Assembly (NCBI RefSeq): GCF_024172165.1
Contig: NZ_JAMZEB010000002.1
Location: 1,943,501-2,007,500 of the forward strand
Reading direction: 5' to 3'
DNA: 64,000 bases
From: Nonomuraea thailandensis
GTDB lineage: Bacteria > Actinomycetota > Actinomycetes > Streptosporangiales > Streptosporangiaceae
Shown here piece after piece: positions 55,672 to 64,000 of the stretch (the stretch's first letter is position 1; every line of letters begins with the position of its first letter). Below the pieces are notes generated by a model, which was not told the origin of the DNA, made no database searches, and saw only the letters and a program-made list of their open reading frames with translations. The translations under genes and the position numbers were made by a program.

Positions 55672-56796
55672 TCAGAACGGGATCGGCAGGCGCACCATCC
55701 CGGCCAGGGCGAGGAGCTGATCGGCGTCGTCGACCGGCGGCTGGATCCGCCGCATGATCCACTGCTTGACCTCCTTGCCCCGCTCCCCGGCGAGCGCGAC
55801 CTCCCGGTCCCAGCCCTTCGTGTAGAGCCCGCCGGCGGCCCCCAGGTCCAGGCAGGTCACGTACGGCGCGGGCGCGAAGTCGAGCGGCGGCAGCCCGAGC
55901 AGGTCGGCGGCGGCGTTGTGCCCGGCCGTCTTGCCCATCGGGGTCGCGTGCTGGCAGGCCTGCATGACGGCGTGGTCGTCGTCGAAGCGGGCCGCCGCCA
56001 CGTCCCCGGCGGCGAACACGGCTCCGGACGGCTCCTCGACCCGCATCCACCGGTCGACGGCCAGCCGGCCGAGCCGGTCACGCCGCCCCGGGATCTGCTC
56101 GGTAAGTGCGTCGGCCCGCACCCCGGCCGTCCAGACGACCGCGTCGGCGGCGACCCGCGTCCCGCCGGACAGCACCGCCCCGCCGGGCTCGACGGCCCGC
56201 AGGCCGGTGCCCAGCCGCAGCTCGACGCCCAGCCGGTCCAGGGCGTCCTCGATGTACGGCCGCGGCGCGGGCCCGAGGTCCGGCCCGACGACGTCGGCCT
56301 GGTCCACGAGCACCACCCGGCCGCGCCCGGCCAGCTCGGTGGCCACCTCCAGGCCGGTGAACCCGGCCCCGACCACCACGGCCGTGAACCCCTCCCTGCC
56401 CCGCAGGTGCCCGGCCAGCCGCCGCGCGCCCGCCAGCGTGTCCACGTCGAACAGCAGGCCGGCGCCCGGCAGGTCGGGCCGCACCAGCCGGCTGCCCGTC
56501 GCCAGCACCAGCCGGTCGTAGCCGATCACGTCTCCGCCGGCGTGCACCCGGCGGGCGGCCACGTCGATGTGCTCGGCCCAGGCGCGGCGGTGGCGGACGC
56601 CGATGGGCTTGAGCAGCCCGGCCAGCGGGACGGTCGCGCGGTCCGGCTCGGCCTCGTACATCCGCGGGCGCAGCACGAGGTCGTCGTCCGGCGAGATCAG
56701 CGTGACGTCCAGGTCGGCGCCGCCGCGTACGCGCGCGGCGGCGGCGGCCGCCCACACCCCCGCGAAACCCCCACCGATGATCACGATGTGCGGCAT
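55672..56796 (-). CDS. FAD/NAD(P)-dependent oxidoreductase (NDH-2-like)
   Basis: 374 residues. IVIIGGGFAGVWAAAAAARV is the FAD-binding loop, AVVVGAGFTGLEVATELA the NAD-binding loop, and VFAAGDVAAARFDDDHAVMQACQHATPMGKTAGHN the family's C-terminal motif region. It resembles type II NADH dehydrogenases, but without a clear membrane-anchor helix. GAGGAGA lies before ATG 56796. It follows an ECF41-type sigma gene by 57 bases, and a promoter-like pair that resembles the ECF41 target lies in front of it (56839-56865). ECF41 sigmas are usually next to oxidoreductases or decarboxylases they control. Confidence 0.92.
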   Translation of the reverse strand: MPHIVIIGGGFAGVWAAAAAARVRGGADLDVTLISPDDDLVLRPRMYEAEPDRATVPLAGLLKPIGVRHRRAWAEHIDVAARRVHAGGDVIGYDRLVLATGSRLVRPDLPGAGLLFDVDTLAGARRLAGHLRGREGFTAVVVGAGFTGLEVATELAGRGRVVLVDQADVVGPDLGPAPRPYIEDALDRLGVELRLGTGLRAVEPGGAVLSGGTRVAADAVVWTAGVRADALTEQIPGRRDRLGRLAVDRWMRVEEPSGAVFAAGDVAAARFDDDHAVMQACQHATPMGKTAGHNAAADLLGLPPLDFAPAPYVTCLDLGAAGGLYTKGWDREVALAGERGKEVKQWIMRRIQPPVDDADQLLALAGMVRLPIPF

Positions 56797-56838
56797 GTGT
56801 GTCTCCTCAGTCTGTGACGTGCTCCCGTACGCCAGGCA

Positions 56839-56865
56839 GACAACACAGCCCGCTCAAAGGTGACC
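56839..56865 (-). promoter_or_regulatory. ECF41-like promoter before the FAD oxidoreductase
   Basis: On the minus strand GGTCACC (56865-56859), a 16-base spacer and TGTC (56842-56839) match the published ECF41 pattern TGTCACA-N16-CGTC at 5 of 7 and 3 of 4 positions. It overlaps the last codons of the sigma gene. Confidence 0.4.
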
Positions 56866-57738
56866 GAGATGCCGGATCTTTTCTGGATTCACCACCCGCC
56901 AGATGGTGACGACCCTGCCGTCGCGGATCTCGAACGTGTCCACCCACGCCGGCACGCCGTCCCGGTAGGTGATCAGCGCCGGCTGCCCGCCCACCTCGAT
57001 CGGCTCGATCCGCTCGGCCGGGCGCCGCCCCTCGATCCACGCCAGCATCGGCGCCAGCCGGTCGCGTCCGCGGACCGGCACGCGGGCGGCCTTCGTCCTG
57101 CCGCCGCCGTCGGCGACGTACACCACGTCCGGATCCAGCACCGCCACCAGCCGGGCCAGGTCACCGGCCTGCGAGGCGGCGCGGAAGGCGGCCACCACCC
57201 GCTCGCGCTCGCCGCGCGCGATCTCCGGCTCCCTGCCGCGGGCGGCCGCCACCCGCCCGCGCGCCCGGGAGGCCAGCTTGCGCGCGGCCGGCACGGACCT
57301 GCCGAGCACCTCGGCGATCCGCTCGAACGGCAGCCCGAACACGTCGTGCAGGACGAACGCCACCCGCTCAGGCGGCGCCAGCTCCCGCATCACCACCATC
57401 ATCGCCGTGCCCACCGACTCGTCCACCAGCACCGGCCCGGCCGCGTCGGGCCCGGTCAGCAGCGGCTCGGGCAGCCACGGCCCGACGTAGTCCTCGCGCC
57501 GCACCCTGGCCGACTTCAGCACGTTGTACGACGTGCGCGCCGCCACCGTGATCAGCCACGCCCGCAGGTCCGCCACCCGCGCCAGATCATCGGCGCCCGC
57601 CGCCCGCAGCCAGACCTCCTGCACCACGTCCTCGGCCTCGGCCACGCTGCCGAGCAGCCGGTACGCCGCGCCGAACACGGCCGGCCGATGCAGCTCCCAC
57701 TCCTGCTCCAGACGAGGGCTCAGCTCCATCCCGGGCAT
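56854..57738 (-). CDS. ECF41-type sigma factor with SnoaL-like C-terminal domain
   Basis: 294 residues. Sigma-2 (about 15-85: FGAAYRLLGSVAEAEDVVQEVWLRA) and sigma-4 (about 115-165: ELAPPERVAFVLHDVFGLPFERIAEVLGRSVPAARKLASRARGRV pattern) are followed by a 120-residue SnoaL-like domain (VVAAFRAASQAGDLARLVAVLDPDVVYVADGGGRTKAA). The DGGG motif and the terminal NPEKI resemble the conserved DGGGK and NPDKL of ECF41, in which the extension acts as a built-in anti-sigma device. I use ATG 57738; ATG 57729 is an alternative. No separate anti-sigma gene is present. The FAD oxidoreductase downstream is the expected target. Confidence 0.92.
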   Translation of the reverse strand: MPGMELSPRLEQEWELHRPAVFGAAYRLLGSVAEAEDVVQEVWLRAAGADDLARVADLRAWLITVAARTSYNVLKSARVRREDYVGPWLPEPLLTGPDAAGPVLVDESVGTAMMVVMRELAPPERVAFVLHDVFGLPFERIAEVLGRSVPAARKLASRARGRVAAARGREPEIARGERERVVAAFRAASQAGDLARLVAVLDPDVVYVADGGGRTKAARVPVRGRDRLAPMLAWIEGRRPAERIEPIEVGGQPALITYRDGVPAWVDTFEIRDGRVVTIWRVVNPEKIRHLGHL

Positions 57739-57761
57739 TCTAGGCACTCTCCGCGCGGGCG

Positions 57762-57827
57762 CCGCCGCGGGGCTCCGCGCCGCCGTCCGCCCGGGCACCG
57801 CCGCGGGGCTCCGCGCCGCCGTCCGCC
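57762..57827. repeat. Two-copy 36-bp tandem repeat upstream of the ECF41 gene
   Basis: Thirty identical bases start at 57762 and at 57798. They lie between the sigma start and the convergently arranged lyase end. GC-only composition would allow strong hairpins on either strand; no function is assigned. Confidence 0.8.
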
Positions 57828-57833
57828 GGACGG

Positions 57834-58910
57834 CTACTCGGCGGTGCGGGTCAGCACGTCGCGGATGAGGGCGGCCACCTCCTCGGGGGTGAAGTCCATC
57901 GCGTTCTCGCCGACGGTGACCTCGAAGCTGCAGCGGGACGGGTCGGGCCCGCTGCGCACCCGGCCCCAGAGCTGCACGCCCTGCTCCTCCAGCAACGCCC
58001 GGCCGGCCTGCTCGACGGCCCGCCGGGACGCGGGCAGGTGCACGTGGAACAGCGGCGTCTGCGGCGGGTCCGGGCGGGTGCGGGCGGCGCCGTCGGCGTT
58101 GACGGCGGCCGCGATGGCGATCGCGTGCTCGCGGTAGGCGGGCATCCGCTCCGCGACCGTGTCGAGGCCGGTCAGGGCGGCCAGGGCGAGCGGCCACGCG
58201 TCGGCGATGCCGCCGCCGAGCCGCTGCCGCCACACCGCCGCCGCGGCCACGGTGCCCGCGTCGGCGGCGAGCACGGCGCCCCGTACGCCCTGCAGGCTCT
58301 TGTAGAGCGAGACGTACACGGAGTCGAACAGGCCGGCGATCTCGTCGAGCGGCCGCCGGTAGTACGTCTGGGCCTCCCACAGCCGCGCCCCGTCGAGGTG
58401 CGCGGCGGCGCCGGTGGCCCGCATCAGCCCGACCTGCTCGCCCAGCTCGTCCCACTCCGGGAGCAGGCCGCCGAGGTCACGCTGCGGCAGCTCCCACACC
58501 ACCGCCGCCAGCGGCTCGCCGATCGCGGTCAGGTCTCGTGCCGTCATCAGCTCGTGCATGTCACCGGTGCGGCGGAAGCCCAGCCCGTGGACGGCGTTGT
58601 AGCCCTGCTCCTCCCACACGTCCAGATGCGTGAACGGGTGCCCGGCGAAGGTGCGGCGCCCGCTGCGGTCGGCGTACACGCGCAGCACCGCCTGCTGCGC
58701 CATCGTCCCGCTCGGGAAGAACAGCGCGCGCTCCTTGCCGAGCAGCCCGGCCAGGCGCCGCTCCAGCACGGCGACCGGGCCGTCGGGGCCGTCCGGCGGG
58801 GTGTCGTCGTCCACCAGCTCCAGCATCCGCTCCAGCACCGCGCGGGGCCTGCGCCGGAGTGGCGCGTGCAGGAACAGGGCCCGTCGTACGGGCGGGTCGC
58901 CATCGGCCAT
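57834..58910 (-). CDS. Threonine aldolase / beta-eliminating lyase family PLP enzyme
   Basis: 358 residues, fold type I. ALFFPSGTMAQQAVLRVYADRSG is the opening of the PLP site, AAHLDGARLWEA holds the Asp that contacts the PLP nitrogen, and the Schiff-base Lys lies in YVSLYKSLQGVRGA. The overall pattern fits low-specificity threonine aldolases and tryptophanase-like lyases (glycine plus aldehyde from threonine). ATG 58910 has GGGAG upstream; a longer in-frame start adds 12 residues. No linked pathway genes are seen. Confidence 0.9.
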   Translation of the reverse strand: MADGDPPVRRALFLHAPLRRRPRAVLERMLELVDDDTPPDGPDGPVAVLERRLAGLLGKERALFFPSGTMAQQAVLRVYADRSGRRTFAGHPFTHLDVWEEQGYNAVHGLGFRRTGDMHELMTARDLTAIGEPLAAVVWELPQRDLGGLLPEWDELGEQVGLMRATGAAAHLDGARLWEAQTYYRRPLDEIAGLFDSVYVSLYKSLQGVRGAVLAADAGTVAAAAVWRQRLGGGIADAWPLALAALTGLDTVAERMPAYREHAIAIAAAVNADGAARTRPDPPQTPLFHVHLPASRRAVEQAGRALLEEQGVQLWGRVRSGPDPSRCSFEVTVGENAMDFTPEEVAALIRDVLTRTAE

Positions 58911-58973
58911 GATCGGCTCCCAACGCGTGTGTCGTGCGCTCCGCAAGGGTTGCCCTGCCGAATGTATCGCCTG

Positions 58974-59561
58974 TCATCCGGACGGGAGCCGGTCGGTGCG
59001 CCGCGTGGCGGCCAGCCCCGCGGCCAGCGCGAGCACGGCGATGCCGTGGCCGAGGCCGCCGGTGTAGCTGCCGTGCGGGTGCACCGGCACGTGCCAGGAC
59101 AGGGAGAGCCCGATCGCGATCGCCATCGGCTGCGACAGGGCCAGCGCGACCCCCGCGTAACGGGGCAGTACCCCCGCCCGCGCGGTGGCCACGCCGAACA
59201 GCAGCAGCCCGAGCGAGAACAGGCCCGGCCCCACCGGGAAGGCGATGGCCACCATCGCGTCGCCGCCCAGCAGGACCCCGAGGTTGCCGGCGGCCGAGAC
59301 GGCCATGCCCGCCAGGGTGCCGGCCAGCCCGGCGGTGGCGAGGGCGCCGGTGCGCTCGCGCTGGATCCGGTGCACTCCGGCGACGACGACCGCGTACAGC
59401 GTCCAGGGGACGAGGACGAGCGCGTCCCGGTAGTCGCGCGGCGGCGGCGTGAGGAACGACTCCACGGCGAGCGCCGCCCAGCCGGCGGCACTGGCGACCG
59501 CCAGGGTCGCGTACAGGGTCACGTACGGTGAAACGGTTCTTCTCATGACGGACACCATCAC
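58974..59561 (-). CDS. Small polytopic membrane protein of unknown function
   Basis: Up to 195 residues (190 if ATG 59546 is the start), about six membrane helices. No charged active-site motif is visible. HVPVHPHGSYTGGLGHGIAVLALAAG near the end puts a few His residues by the membrane surface. The downstream, same-strand lyase begins 64 bases away, so co-transcription is possible. On the other side the divergent sensor kinase starts at 59659; the pair may share regulation, but nothing shows this directly. Confidence 0.8.
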   Translation of the reverse strand: MMVSVMRRTVSPYVTLYATLAVASAAGWAALAVESFLTPPPRDYRDALVLVPWTLYAVVVAGVHRIQRERTGALATAGLAGTLAGMAVSAAGNLGVLLGGDAMVAIAFPVGPGLFSLGLLLFGVATARAGVLPRYAGVALALSQPMAIAIGLSLSWHVPVHPHGSYTGGLGHGIAVLALAAGLAATRRTDRLPSG

Positions 59562-59645
59562 CGGCGGGCCGGCCGGGCGTCATGATGCGCAGGTCACCCG
59601 AAATCCGGGACATATAGCCCCATGACCGCGGGACATCGCCGATGG

Positions 59646-59651
59646 CACCAT
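59646..59651 (+). promoter_or_regulatory. -10 element for the sensor kinase
   Basis: CACCAT ends 7 bases before GTG 59659 with no Shine-Dalgarno between, consistent with a leaderless mRNA. Confidence 0.4.
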
Positions 59652-59658
59652 TCCTGGC

Positions 59659-61977
59659 GTGACGCGTACCTCGATCCGATGGGCCACCACCGCCGGGATC
59701 GCTCTGCTGTGCCTGGTGGCGGGCGCGCTCGCGGCCGAGCCCCGGCTCCGCGAGCTGGGCGTGACCGGGCTGGTGGAGCGGTTCGACGGCTTCCGGGCGG
59801 TGGCGGGGCTGGCCTTCGGGCTGCCCGGCGTGTTCGTGCTGGCGCAGCGGCCCGCCTCCCGTGTCGGGCTGCTGATGGCGGCGGTGGGCGCGGCGCAGGC
59901 CGTGGGCGTGGCGCTGTCGGCGTACGGGCTGCTGGGCATCAACGATCGGGGCCTGCCGGGCGACGACTGGGCGATGTGGCTGTCGAACTGGTTGTGGATG
60001 CCCGCCTACCTGGCGGTGCCGGCCCTGTTCCCGCTGATCTTCCCGGACGGGCGGCTGCCGTCGCGGCGCTGGCGGCCCGTCGCGGCCCTGGCCCTGGCCG
60101 GCATCGCCGTCAACACCGCCGACTGGGCATGGCGGCCCGTCACCGTCGTGGACATCGCCGGGCTCTACCCGCCCGGCTACACCGGGGTGCTGGCCGGGCT
60201 GCCGCCGTTCCCGCCCGCGCTGCGCGTGGCGGGCATCGCGTGCGCCGCCGTCGCCGCCGCGCTGGCCGTCGCCTCCCTCGCGGTCCGCTACCGGCGCGCC
60301 TCCCTCGCGGCCCGCACCCAGAGCGTCCCTCCGGCGGCCGGCGACCAGGGCGCCTTTCCCGCCGCCGGTGGCCAGGGCGCCTTCCCGGCGGCCGGTGGCC
60401 CGGGCGCCCTTCCGGCGGCCGGTGGCCAGGGTGTCCACGCCCCGGCCAGTGACCGGAGGCCTTCCCCCACGGGCGGTGACCAGGGGGATCTCCAAGCGGT
60501 CAGTGACCGAGGGGTTTCTCTCGCCGCCAGTGAGCGGCGGGCGCAGGAGGCGGAGCGCCGCCAGCTGCAGTGGGTGCTGGCGGCGGCGCTGGTGACCGCG
60601 GTGCTGCTGGCCGCGGGCCAGGTGCTGCCGGTGGGCGGGCCGCTGCTGGTCGCGCTCACCCCCGTGCCGCTGCCCGTGGCCGTGGCCATCGCCGTGGTGG
60701 CGCACCGCCTGTGGGACCTCGACCTGCTGCTCTCCCGCGCGCTGGCCTTCGCCGGCGTCAGCGCGCTGCTGCTGGCCGCGTACGCGGTGGCGGTCTTCGC
60801 GCTCGGCCGGGTGGTCGGCGCCACGGCCGGCGCCGCGCTCGCGGCCTTCGCCGTCCATCCCCTGTACGCCCGCGCCCGCGCCAAGGCCAACCAGCTCGTC
60901 TACGGCGACCGCGACGACCCCGGCCAGACGTTGCGCCGGCTGGGCGCCCGCCTGGCAGGCGCGGAGCCGCCCGGCCGGCTGCTCGACCGCATGGCCGCCG
61001 AGCTGGCCCGCAGCCTGCGCGTGCACCACGTCGCCGTGGAGGAGTCCGGGGTGATCGTGGCGAGATGGGGCGAGCCCGGCGCCGACGCGGAGGCCGTTCC
61101 CCTGCACCACGCGGGCGAGCAGGTCGGCACGCTGCTGGTGGGCGAGCGGCTGCGCCCCGCCGACCGCGCCAGGCTCGCCGAGCTGGCCCCGCACCTGGCG
61201 GTGGCCGTGCACGCCCACCGCCTCGACGCCGACCTCGAACGCTCGCACCGCCGCCTGCTGGCCGCCCGCCAGGAGGAGCGGGACCGCCTGATGTACGAGC
61301 TGCACGACGGCCTCGGGCCCACCCTGGCCGCGCTCGCCCTGCACATCGACAAGGGCCGCCGCCTCGTGGACACCGATCCCGCCCAGGCCAAGGAGCTGCT
61401 CGGCGACCTGGCGTCCCGTACCCGGAGCACCGTGGACACCGTCCGCGCGATCGTGCACGACCTGGCCCCGCCGCCGCTGGACGAGCTCGGCCTGACCGGC
61501 GCGCTGGCCGAGCTCGGGAACACCTTCGCCGGCCACCTGACGGTCGAGCTCGACGCGCCGCCCGACCTGCCCGAGCTGCCCGCGGCGGTGGAGCTGGCCG
61601 CGTACCGCATCACCGCCGAGGCGCTCACCAACGCGGCCAGGCACGCCCGCGCCACCCTCTGTACGGTACGGTTGCGCGCGCACGACGACCTGGAGCTGAC
61701 CGTGGACGACGACGGAGCAGGCGTGGGCTCGCCGGCCCGCCGCGGGTTCGGCCTGACCTCGATGCGGCGCCGCGCCGAGGAGCTGAACGGCACGTTCGAC
61801 CTCGTCACGGGCGGCGCGGGCACCAGCGTGCGCGTCCTGATCCCCCTGTCGCCCGGCGGCTCCGGCGCTGGCTTTGGCTCCGGCCCCGGTCCCAGCCCCG
61901 GTTCCGGCCCGCTGAGGCCCGCCGGCGCCCGCCCTTCGCGGGAGAACGCCCGCCTCCCGCGGGACGACGCCCGGTGA
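59659..61977 (+). CDS. Membrane sensor histidine kinase (NarL family)
   Basis: 772 residues. The N-terminal half has about nine to ten membrane helices, interrupted near residues 218-295 by a cytoplasmic tract built on 9-residue GQGAFPAAG repeats. A GAF-like segment follows (about 430-530). The HisKA_3 domain carries the phosphorylated His549 in [15 protein letters not shown], and the ATPase domain [17 protein letters not shown] plus [14 protein letters not shown]. The C-terminal Pro/Gly/Ser tail is disordered. Its stop overlaps the response regulator start (GTGA), so the pair is made together. The signal is unknown; the many helices suggest a membrane or lipid-soluble cue. Confidence 0.95.
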   Translation: MTRTSIRWATTAGIALLCLVAGALAAEPRLRELGVTGLVERFDGFRAVAGLAFGLPGVFVLAQRPASRVGLLMAAVGAAQAVGVALSAYGLLGINDRGLPGDDWAMWLSNWLWMPAYLAVPALFPLIFPDGRLPSRRWRPVAALALAGIAVNTADWAWRPVTVVDIAGLYPPGYTGVLAGLPPFPPALRVAGIACAAVAAALAVASLAVRYRRASLAARTQSVPPAAGDQGAFPAAGGQGAFPAAGGPGALPAAGGQGVHAPASDRRPSPTGGDQGDLQAVSDRGVSLAASERRAQEAERRQLQWVLAAALVTAVLLAAGQVLPVGGPLLVALTPVPLPVAVAIAVVAHRLWDLDLLLSRALAFAGVSALLLAAYAVAVFALGRVVGATAGAALAAFAVHPLYARARAKANQLVYGDRDDPGQTLRRLGARLAGAEPPGRLLDRMAAELARSLRVHHVAVEESGVIVARWGEPGADAEAVPLHHAGEQVGTLLVGERLRPADRARLAELAPHLAVAVHAHRLDADLERSHRRLLAARQEERDRLMYELHDGLGPTLAALALHIDKGRRLVDTDPAQAKELLGDLASRTRSTVDTVRAIVHDLAPPPLDELGLTGALAELGNTFAGHLTVELDAPPDLPELPAAVELAAYRITAEALTNAARHARATLCTVRLRAHDDLELTVDDDGAGVGSPARRGFGLTSMRRRAEELNGTFDLVTGGAGTSVRVLIPLSPGGSGAGFGSGPGPSPGSGPLRPAGARPSRENARLPRDDAR
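60330..60440 (+). repeat. 27-bp tandem repeats inside the sensor kinase gene
   Basis: Four imperfect copies of a 27-base unit (GGCGCCTTCCCGGCGGCCGG core) encode GQGAFPAAG units. The frame is kept. Confidence 0.85.
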
Positions 61978-62609
61978 CCCGCGTCGTGGTGGTCGAGGAC
62001 CATCCCGTCTTCGCCGAAGGGCTCGTCGCGCTGCTCACCGACCTGCCCGGCGTGGAGGTCGCCGGCGTGGCCGCCACCGGCGAGGCCGCCGTGGAGCTGG
62101 TCGCCCGTACCCTGCCCGACGTCGTGCTGATGGACCTGCGCCTGCCCGGCATGGACGGCGTCGAGGCCACCGCCCGTATCACCGCCGTCCACCCGCGCGT
62201 GGCCGTGCTGGCGCTGACCATGATGTCGGACGACGCCACGGTCCTGGCCGCCCTGCGCGCCGGCGCCCGCGGCTACCTGCTCAAGGAGGCCACGCCCGCC
62301 GAGATCGCCCGCTCCCTGGAGGCCGTGGCGGACGGGCAGGTGGTCTTCAGCGCCGCGGCCGGCAGCCGTGTCCTCGACGCGCTGGCGTCCCCGCACGTAC
62401 GGCCCCGGCCGCTGCCCGAGCTGACCGACCGCGAGCTGGAGGTGCTGGGCCTGCTGGCCACCGGCCTCACCAACACCGCCATCGCCCAGCGGCTGTTCCT
62501 CAGTGAGAAGACCGTGCGCAACCACGTCACCAACATCTTCGCCAAGCTCGGCGTCTCCGACAGGGCCGCAGCCGTGGCCCGCGCCCGCGACGCCGGCCTG
62601 GGTGGCTGA
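61974..62609 (+). CDS. NarL/LuxR-type response regulator
   Basis: 211 residues. The receiver domain has the acidic pair in VVEDHPVF, the phosphorylated Asp54 in [13 protein letters not shown] and the conserved Lys in GYLLKEAT. The LuxR helix-turn-helix is at about 145-205 ([40 protein letters not shown] pattern). GTG 61974 overlaps the kinase stop. Its last codons lie in a 25-base tandem duplication that includes the stop. Confidence 0.97.
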   Translation: MTRVVVVEDHPVFAEGLVALLTDLPGVEVAGVAATGEAAVELVARTLPDVVLMDLRLPGMDGVEATARITAVHPRVAVLALTMMSDDATVLAALRAGARGYLLKEATPAEIARSLEAVADGQVVFSAAAGSRVLDALASPHVRPRPLPELTDRELEVLGLLATGLTNTAIAQRLFLSEKTVRNHVTNIFAKLGVSDRAAAVARARDAGLGG

Positions 62610-62645
62610 CGTGATCGCCGTCCTGGGTGGCTGACGTGATCGCCG
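62597..62645 (+). repeat. 25-bp tandem duplication across the response regulator stop
   Basis: Twenty-four identical bases start at 62597 and at 62622. Each copy contains GGTGGCTGAC, so the stop codon and the last two codons are duplicated; the first stop is used. Confidence 0.9.
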
Positions 62646-62650
62646 GACCT

Positions 62651-62656
62651 CATACT
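62651..62656 (+). promoter_or_regulatory. -10 element for the SARP-type regulator
   Basis: CATACT ends 6 bases before GTG 62663 with no Shine-Dalgarno; a leaderless start is likely. Confidence 0.4.
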
Positions 62657-62662
62657 GAGCCC

Positions 62663-64000
62663 GTGGAGATCCGCGTGCTGGGGCCGGTGGAGGTCGTGGA
62701 GGCGGGGCGGCCACGCAAGCTGGGGCCGCTCAAGGAGCGCACGCTCCTGTGCCTGCTGGTGCTGGCCGACCGCCGGGCCGTCTCGCCGCACGTGCTGGTC
62801 GACCGGCTGTGGGGCGACGACCCGCCGCCGGAGCCGCTCGTCTCGTTGCGGGCGTACGTGTCCAACCTGCGCCGCGCCCTGGAGCCGGAACGCAGGCCGC
62901 GCACCCCCAGCCTGCTCAGCCACGGGACCGCCGGTTACCGGCTCGCCATCGCCCCCGACACCGTGGACGTCACCCGCTTCGCCCGGCTGGTGACACGGGC
63001 CGAGCGCGCCCTCGGCGGCGGGGAGCCGGGGGAGGCCGAGCGGGCGGCGGCCGGGGCGCTGTCGCTGTGGCGCGGCGAGCCGTACGCGGAGCTCGACGGG
63101 CGCGAGTACGCGATGGCGGCGCAGGCCCGCGTGGTCGAGCTCCGGGACCGGGCGCGCGAGCTGCTCATCACGGCGGGCATGGAGCAGGGGCGGCATGCCG
63201 AGATGCTGGGCGAGCTGGAGGCGCTGACCCGCGAGCATCCGCTGCGCGAACGGCTGTGGAGCCTGCGCGCGCTCGCCCTGTACCGCAGCGGCCGGCAGGG
63301 CGACGCGCTCGACGCGCTGCGCACCGCCCGCCGCGTGCTGGCCGAGGAGCTCGGCATCGACCCCGGCGACGAACTGCGCGCCTTGGAACGCGACATCCTC
63401 ACCCAATCACCCGCCTTACGCCCACCCACACCCCCCACCCCACCGCCGCCCCACCCGGCCACCACGCCTCACCCGGGCCCGCCGCCCGCCACGGCACCGC
63501 GTCATCCCGCCACCGCCCCTCACCCGGGCCCGCCGCCCGCTCTGGTACCGCCGCACCCGGCCACCACGGCGCCGGGCCCGCCGGCTGCCGCCGCACCTCG
63601 TCATCCGTCCGCCGCGACACCGCCTCCACCGGGCATTGCGTCGGCGCACACGGTGGCCGCGCCCGCGTCCGGGGCATCGCACGCCGACGACACGCCCCCG
63701 CGTCCGGCGCACTCCTCCGCCGCCCAGGCCGCTCCCGAGGCGGGCCCCGCTGTCGCGGACGGACCCGCTTCCGCCCGGCGCGAGCCCACCGCCGGGCTTG
63801 CCGCCACCGGCTCGTCCGAGCCCGCCGCCGGCCCGCCCGCTCCCATCGGCTCGCCCGCTCCCGTCGGCCCGCCCCCTTCCGCTGGCCCGTCGGCTGCCTT
63901 CACCCGTCCGGCGCTCGCCGGGCGGGCCGCCGAGCTGGCCGCCGTCGAGGAGGCGCTCGGCCAGGTGGCCGGAGGACGTCCGGGGTTCCTGCTGATCACC
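62663..64000 (+). CDS. AfsR/SARP-type regulator (winged helix + BTAD), cut by window edge
   Basis: 446 residues visible. Residues 1-95 form the OmpR-like DNA-binding domain (RVLGPVEVVEAGRP, KERTLLCLLVL, VDRLWGDDPP, LRAYVSNLRRALEP). Residues 100-245 are the bacterial transcriptional activation domain (RLVTRAERALGGGE, HPLRERLWSLRALALYRSGRQGDAL). A very long Pro/Ala/His linker follows (about 252-410), made of PGPPPA-like repeats. The sequence then enters what should be the AAA/NB-ARC domain (LAGRAAELAAVEEAL) before the window ends. The visible start fits an AfsR-like large regulator of antibiotic production. It is on the same strand as the two-component pair, 53 bases downstream. Confidence 0.9.
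   Translation, partial: MEIRVLGPVEVVEAGRPRKLGPLKERTLLCLLVLADRRAVSPHVLVDRLWGDDPPPEPLVSLRAYVSNLRRALEPERRPRTPSLLSHGTAGYRLAIAPDTVDVTRFARLVTRAERALGGGEPGEAERAAAGALSLWRGEPYAELDGREYAMAAQARVVELRDRARELLITAGMEQGRHAEMLGELEALTREHPLRERLWSLRALALYRSGRQGDALDALRTARRVLAEELGIDPGDELRALERDILTQSPALRPPTPPTPPPPHPATTPHPGPPPATAPRHPATAPHPGPPPALVPPHPATTAPGPPAAAAPRHPSAATPPPPGIASAHTVAAPASGASHADDTPPRPAHSSAAQAAPEAGPAVADGPASARREPTAGLAATGSSEPAAGPPAPIGSPAPVGPPPSAGPSAAFTRPALAGRAAELAAVEEALGQVAGGRPGFLLIT

Noticed and set aside
58456..61683. Very long minus-strand frame opposite the sensor kinase
   Set aside because: It has no recognisable domains and is the antisense of the kinase; GC-rich DNA often keeps such frames open.

Overview
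The window is a chromosomal segment of a very GC-rich actinomycete. Third codon positions are almost all G or C, GTG starts are frequent, neighbouring genes are often joined by a GTGA or ATGA stop/start overlap, and F420-type, CbtAB, BTAD and ECF41-type proteins are present. Streptosporangiales (for example Nonomuraea) is my best guess, but this is an inference from style and gene content only. I see no insertion sequence, phage gene, rRNA, tRNA or CRISPR array.

Layout. (1) 1-1729: the start of a sulfatase gene running off the left edge, the wreck of a bile-acid:sodium symporter gene, and a divergent TetR regulator with a clean palindromic operator. (2) 1784-19420: a cobalamin island. cobL-cobM-cobK follow an F420/PPOX-type oxidoreductase; cobG-cobH-cobIJ run towards them. 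cobN lies behind a cobalamin riboswitch, and a second riboswitch on the minus strand drives cbtB-cbtA-phosphatase-chlID-cobO-cobB. Together they cover cobalt uptake, ring methylation and contraction, cobalt insertion, a,c-amidation and adenosylation by the oxygen-dependent route. (3) 19532-22474: a membrane protein, a cytochrome P450 and its divergent TetR regulator. (4) 22497-29500: a cytosolic protease-centred locus. A subtilisin-like S8 peptidase, an ECF-type sigma factor and a small unknown protein are coupled in one operon; a TPR-CHAT (caspase-like) protease is divergent, followed by an animal-type haem peroxidase. This is the best candidate for a poorly described system. (5) 29523-40801: a LacI-controlled glycan-utilisation locus with an ABC importer, GH29 fucosidase, GH35 beta-galactosidase, a secreted beta-helix/discoidin enzyme, a SurA/PrsA-like protein and a 59-residue membrane protein. 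Two copies of one 16-bp operator tie it together. (6) 40929-46710: a Pro-rich membrane protein, an orphan histidine kinase, CorA, an ABC-F resistance-type protein with a probable leader-peptide attenuator, and a VOC-fold protein. (7) 46719-52059: a branched-chain 2-oxoacid dehydrogenase operon (aminotransferase, E1alpha, E1beta, E2) with a divergent Lrp regulator. (8) 52056-55613: a GbsR-type regulator divergent from a GMC oxidase/dehydrogenase and an aldehyde dehydrogenase, which fits choline-to-betaine oxidation. (9) 55672-64000: an ECF41-type sigma factor with its FAD oxidoreductase, a threonine-aldolase-like enzyme, a membrane protein, a NarL-type two-component pair and the start of an AfsR/SARP-type regulator cut by the right edge.

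Two themes cut across the window. Many conserved proteins carry short tandem-repeat tracts in their linkers (cobK, cobG, cobN twice, chlID, CHAT, fucosidase, E2, ABC-F, sensor kinase and others). Several genes also appear to be read from leaderless transcripts: an extended -10 element of the form xAxxxT lies 6-8 bases before an ATG or GTG that has no Shine-Dalgarno sequence.
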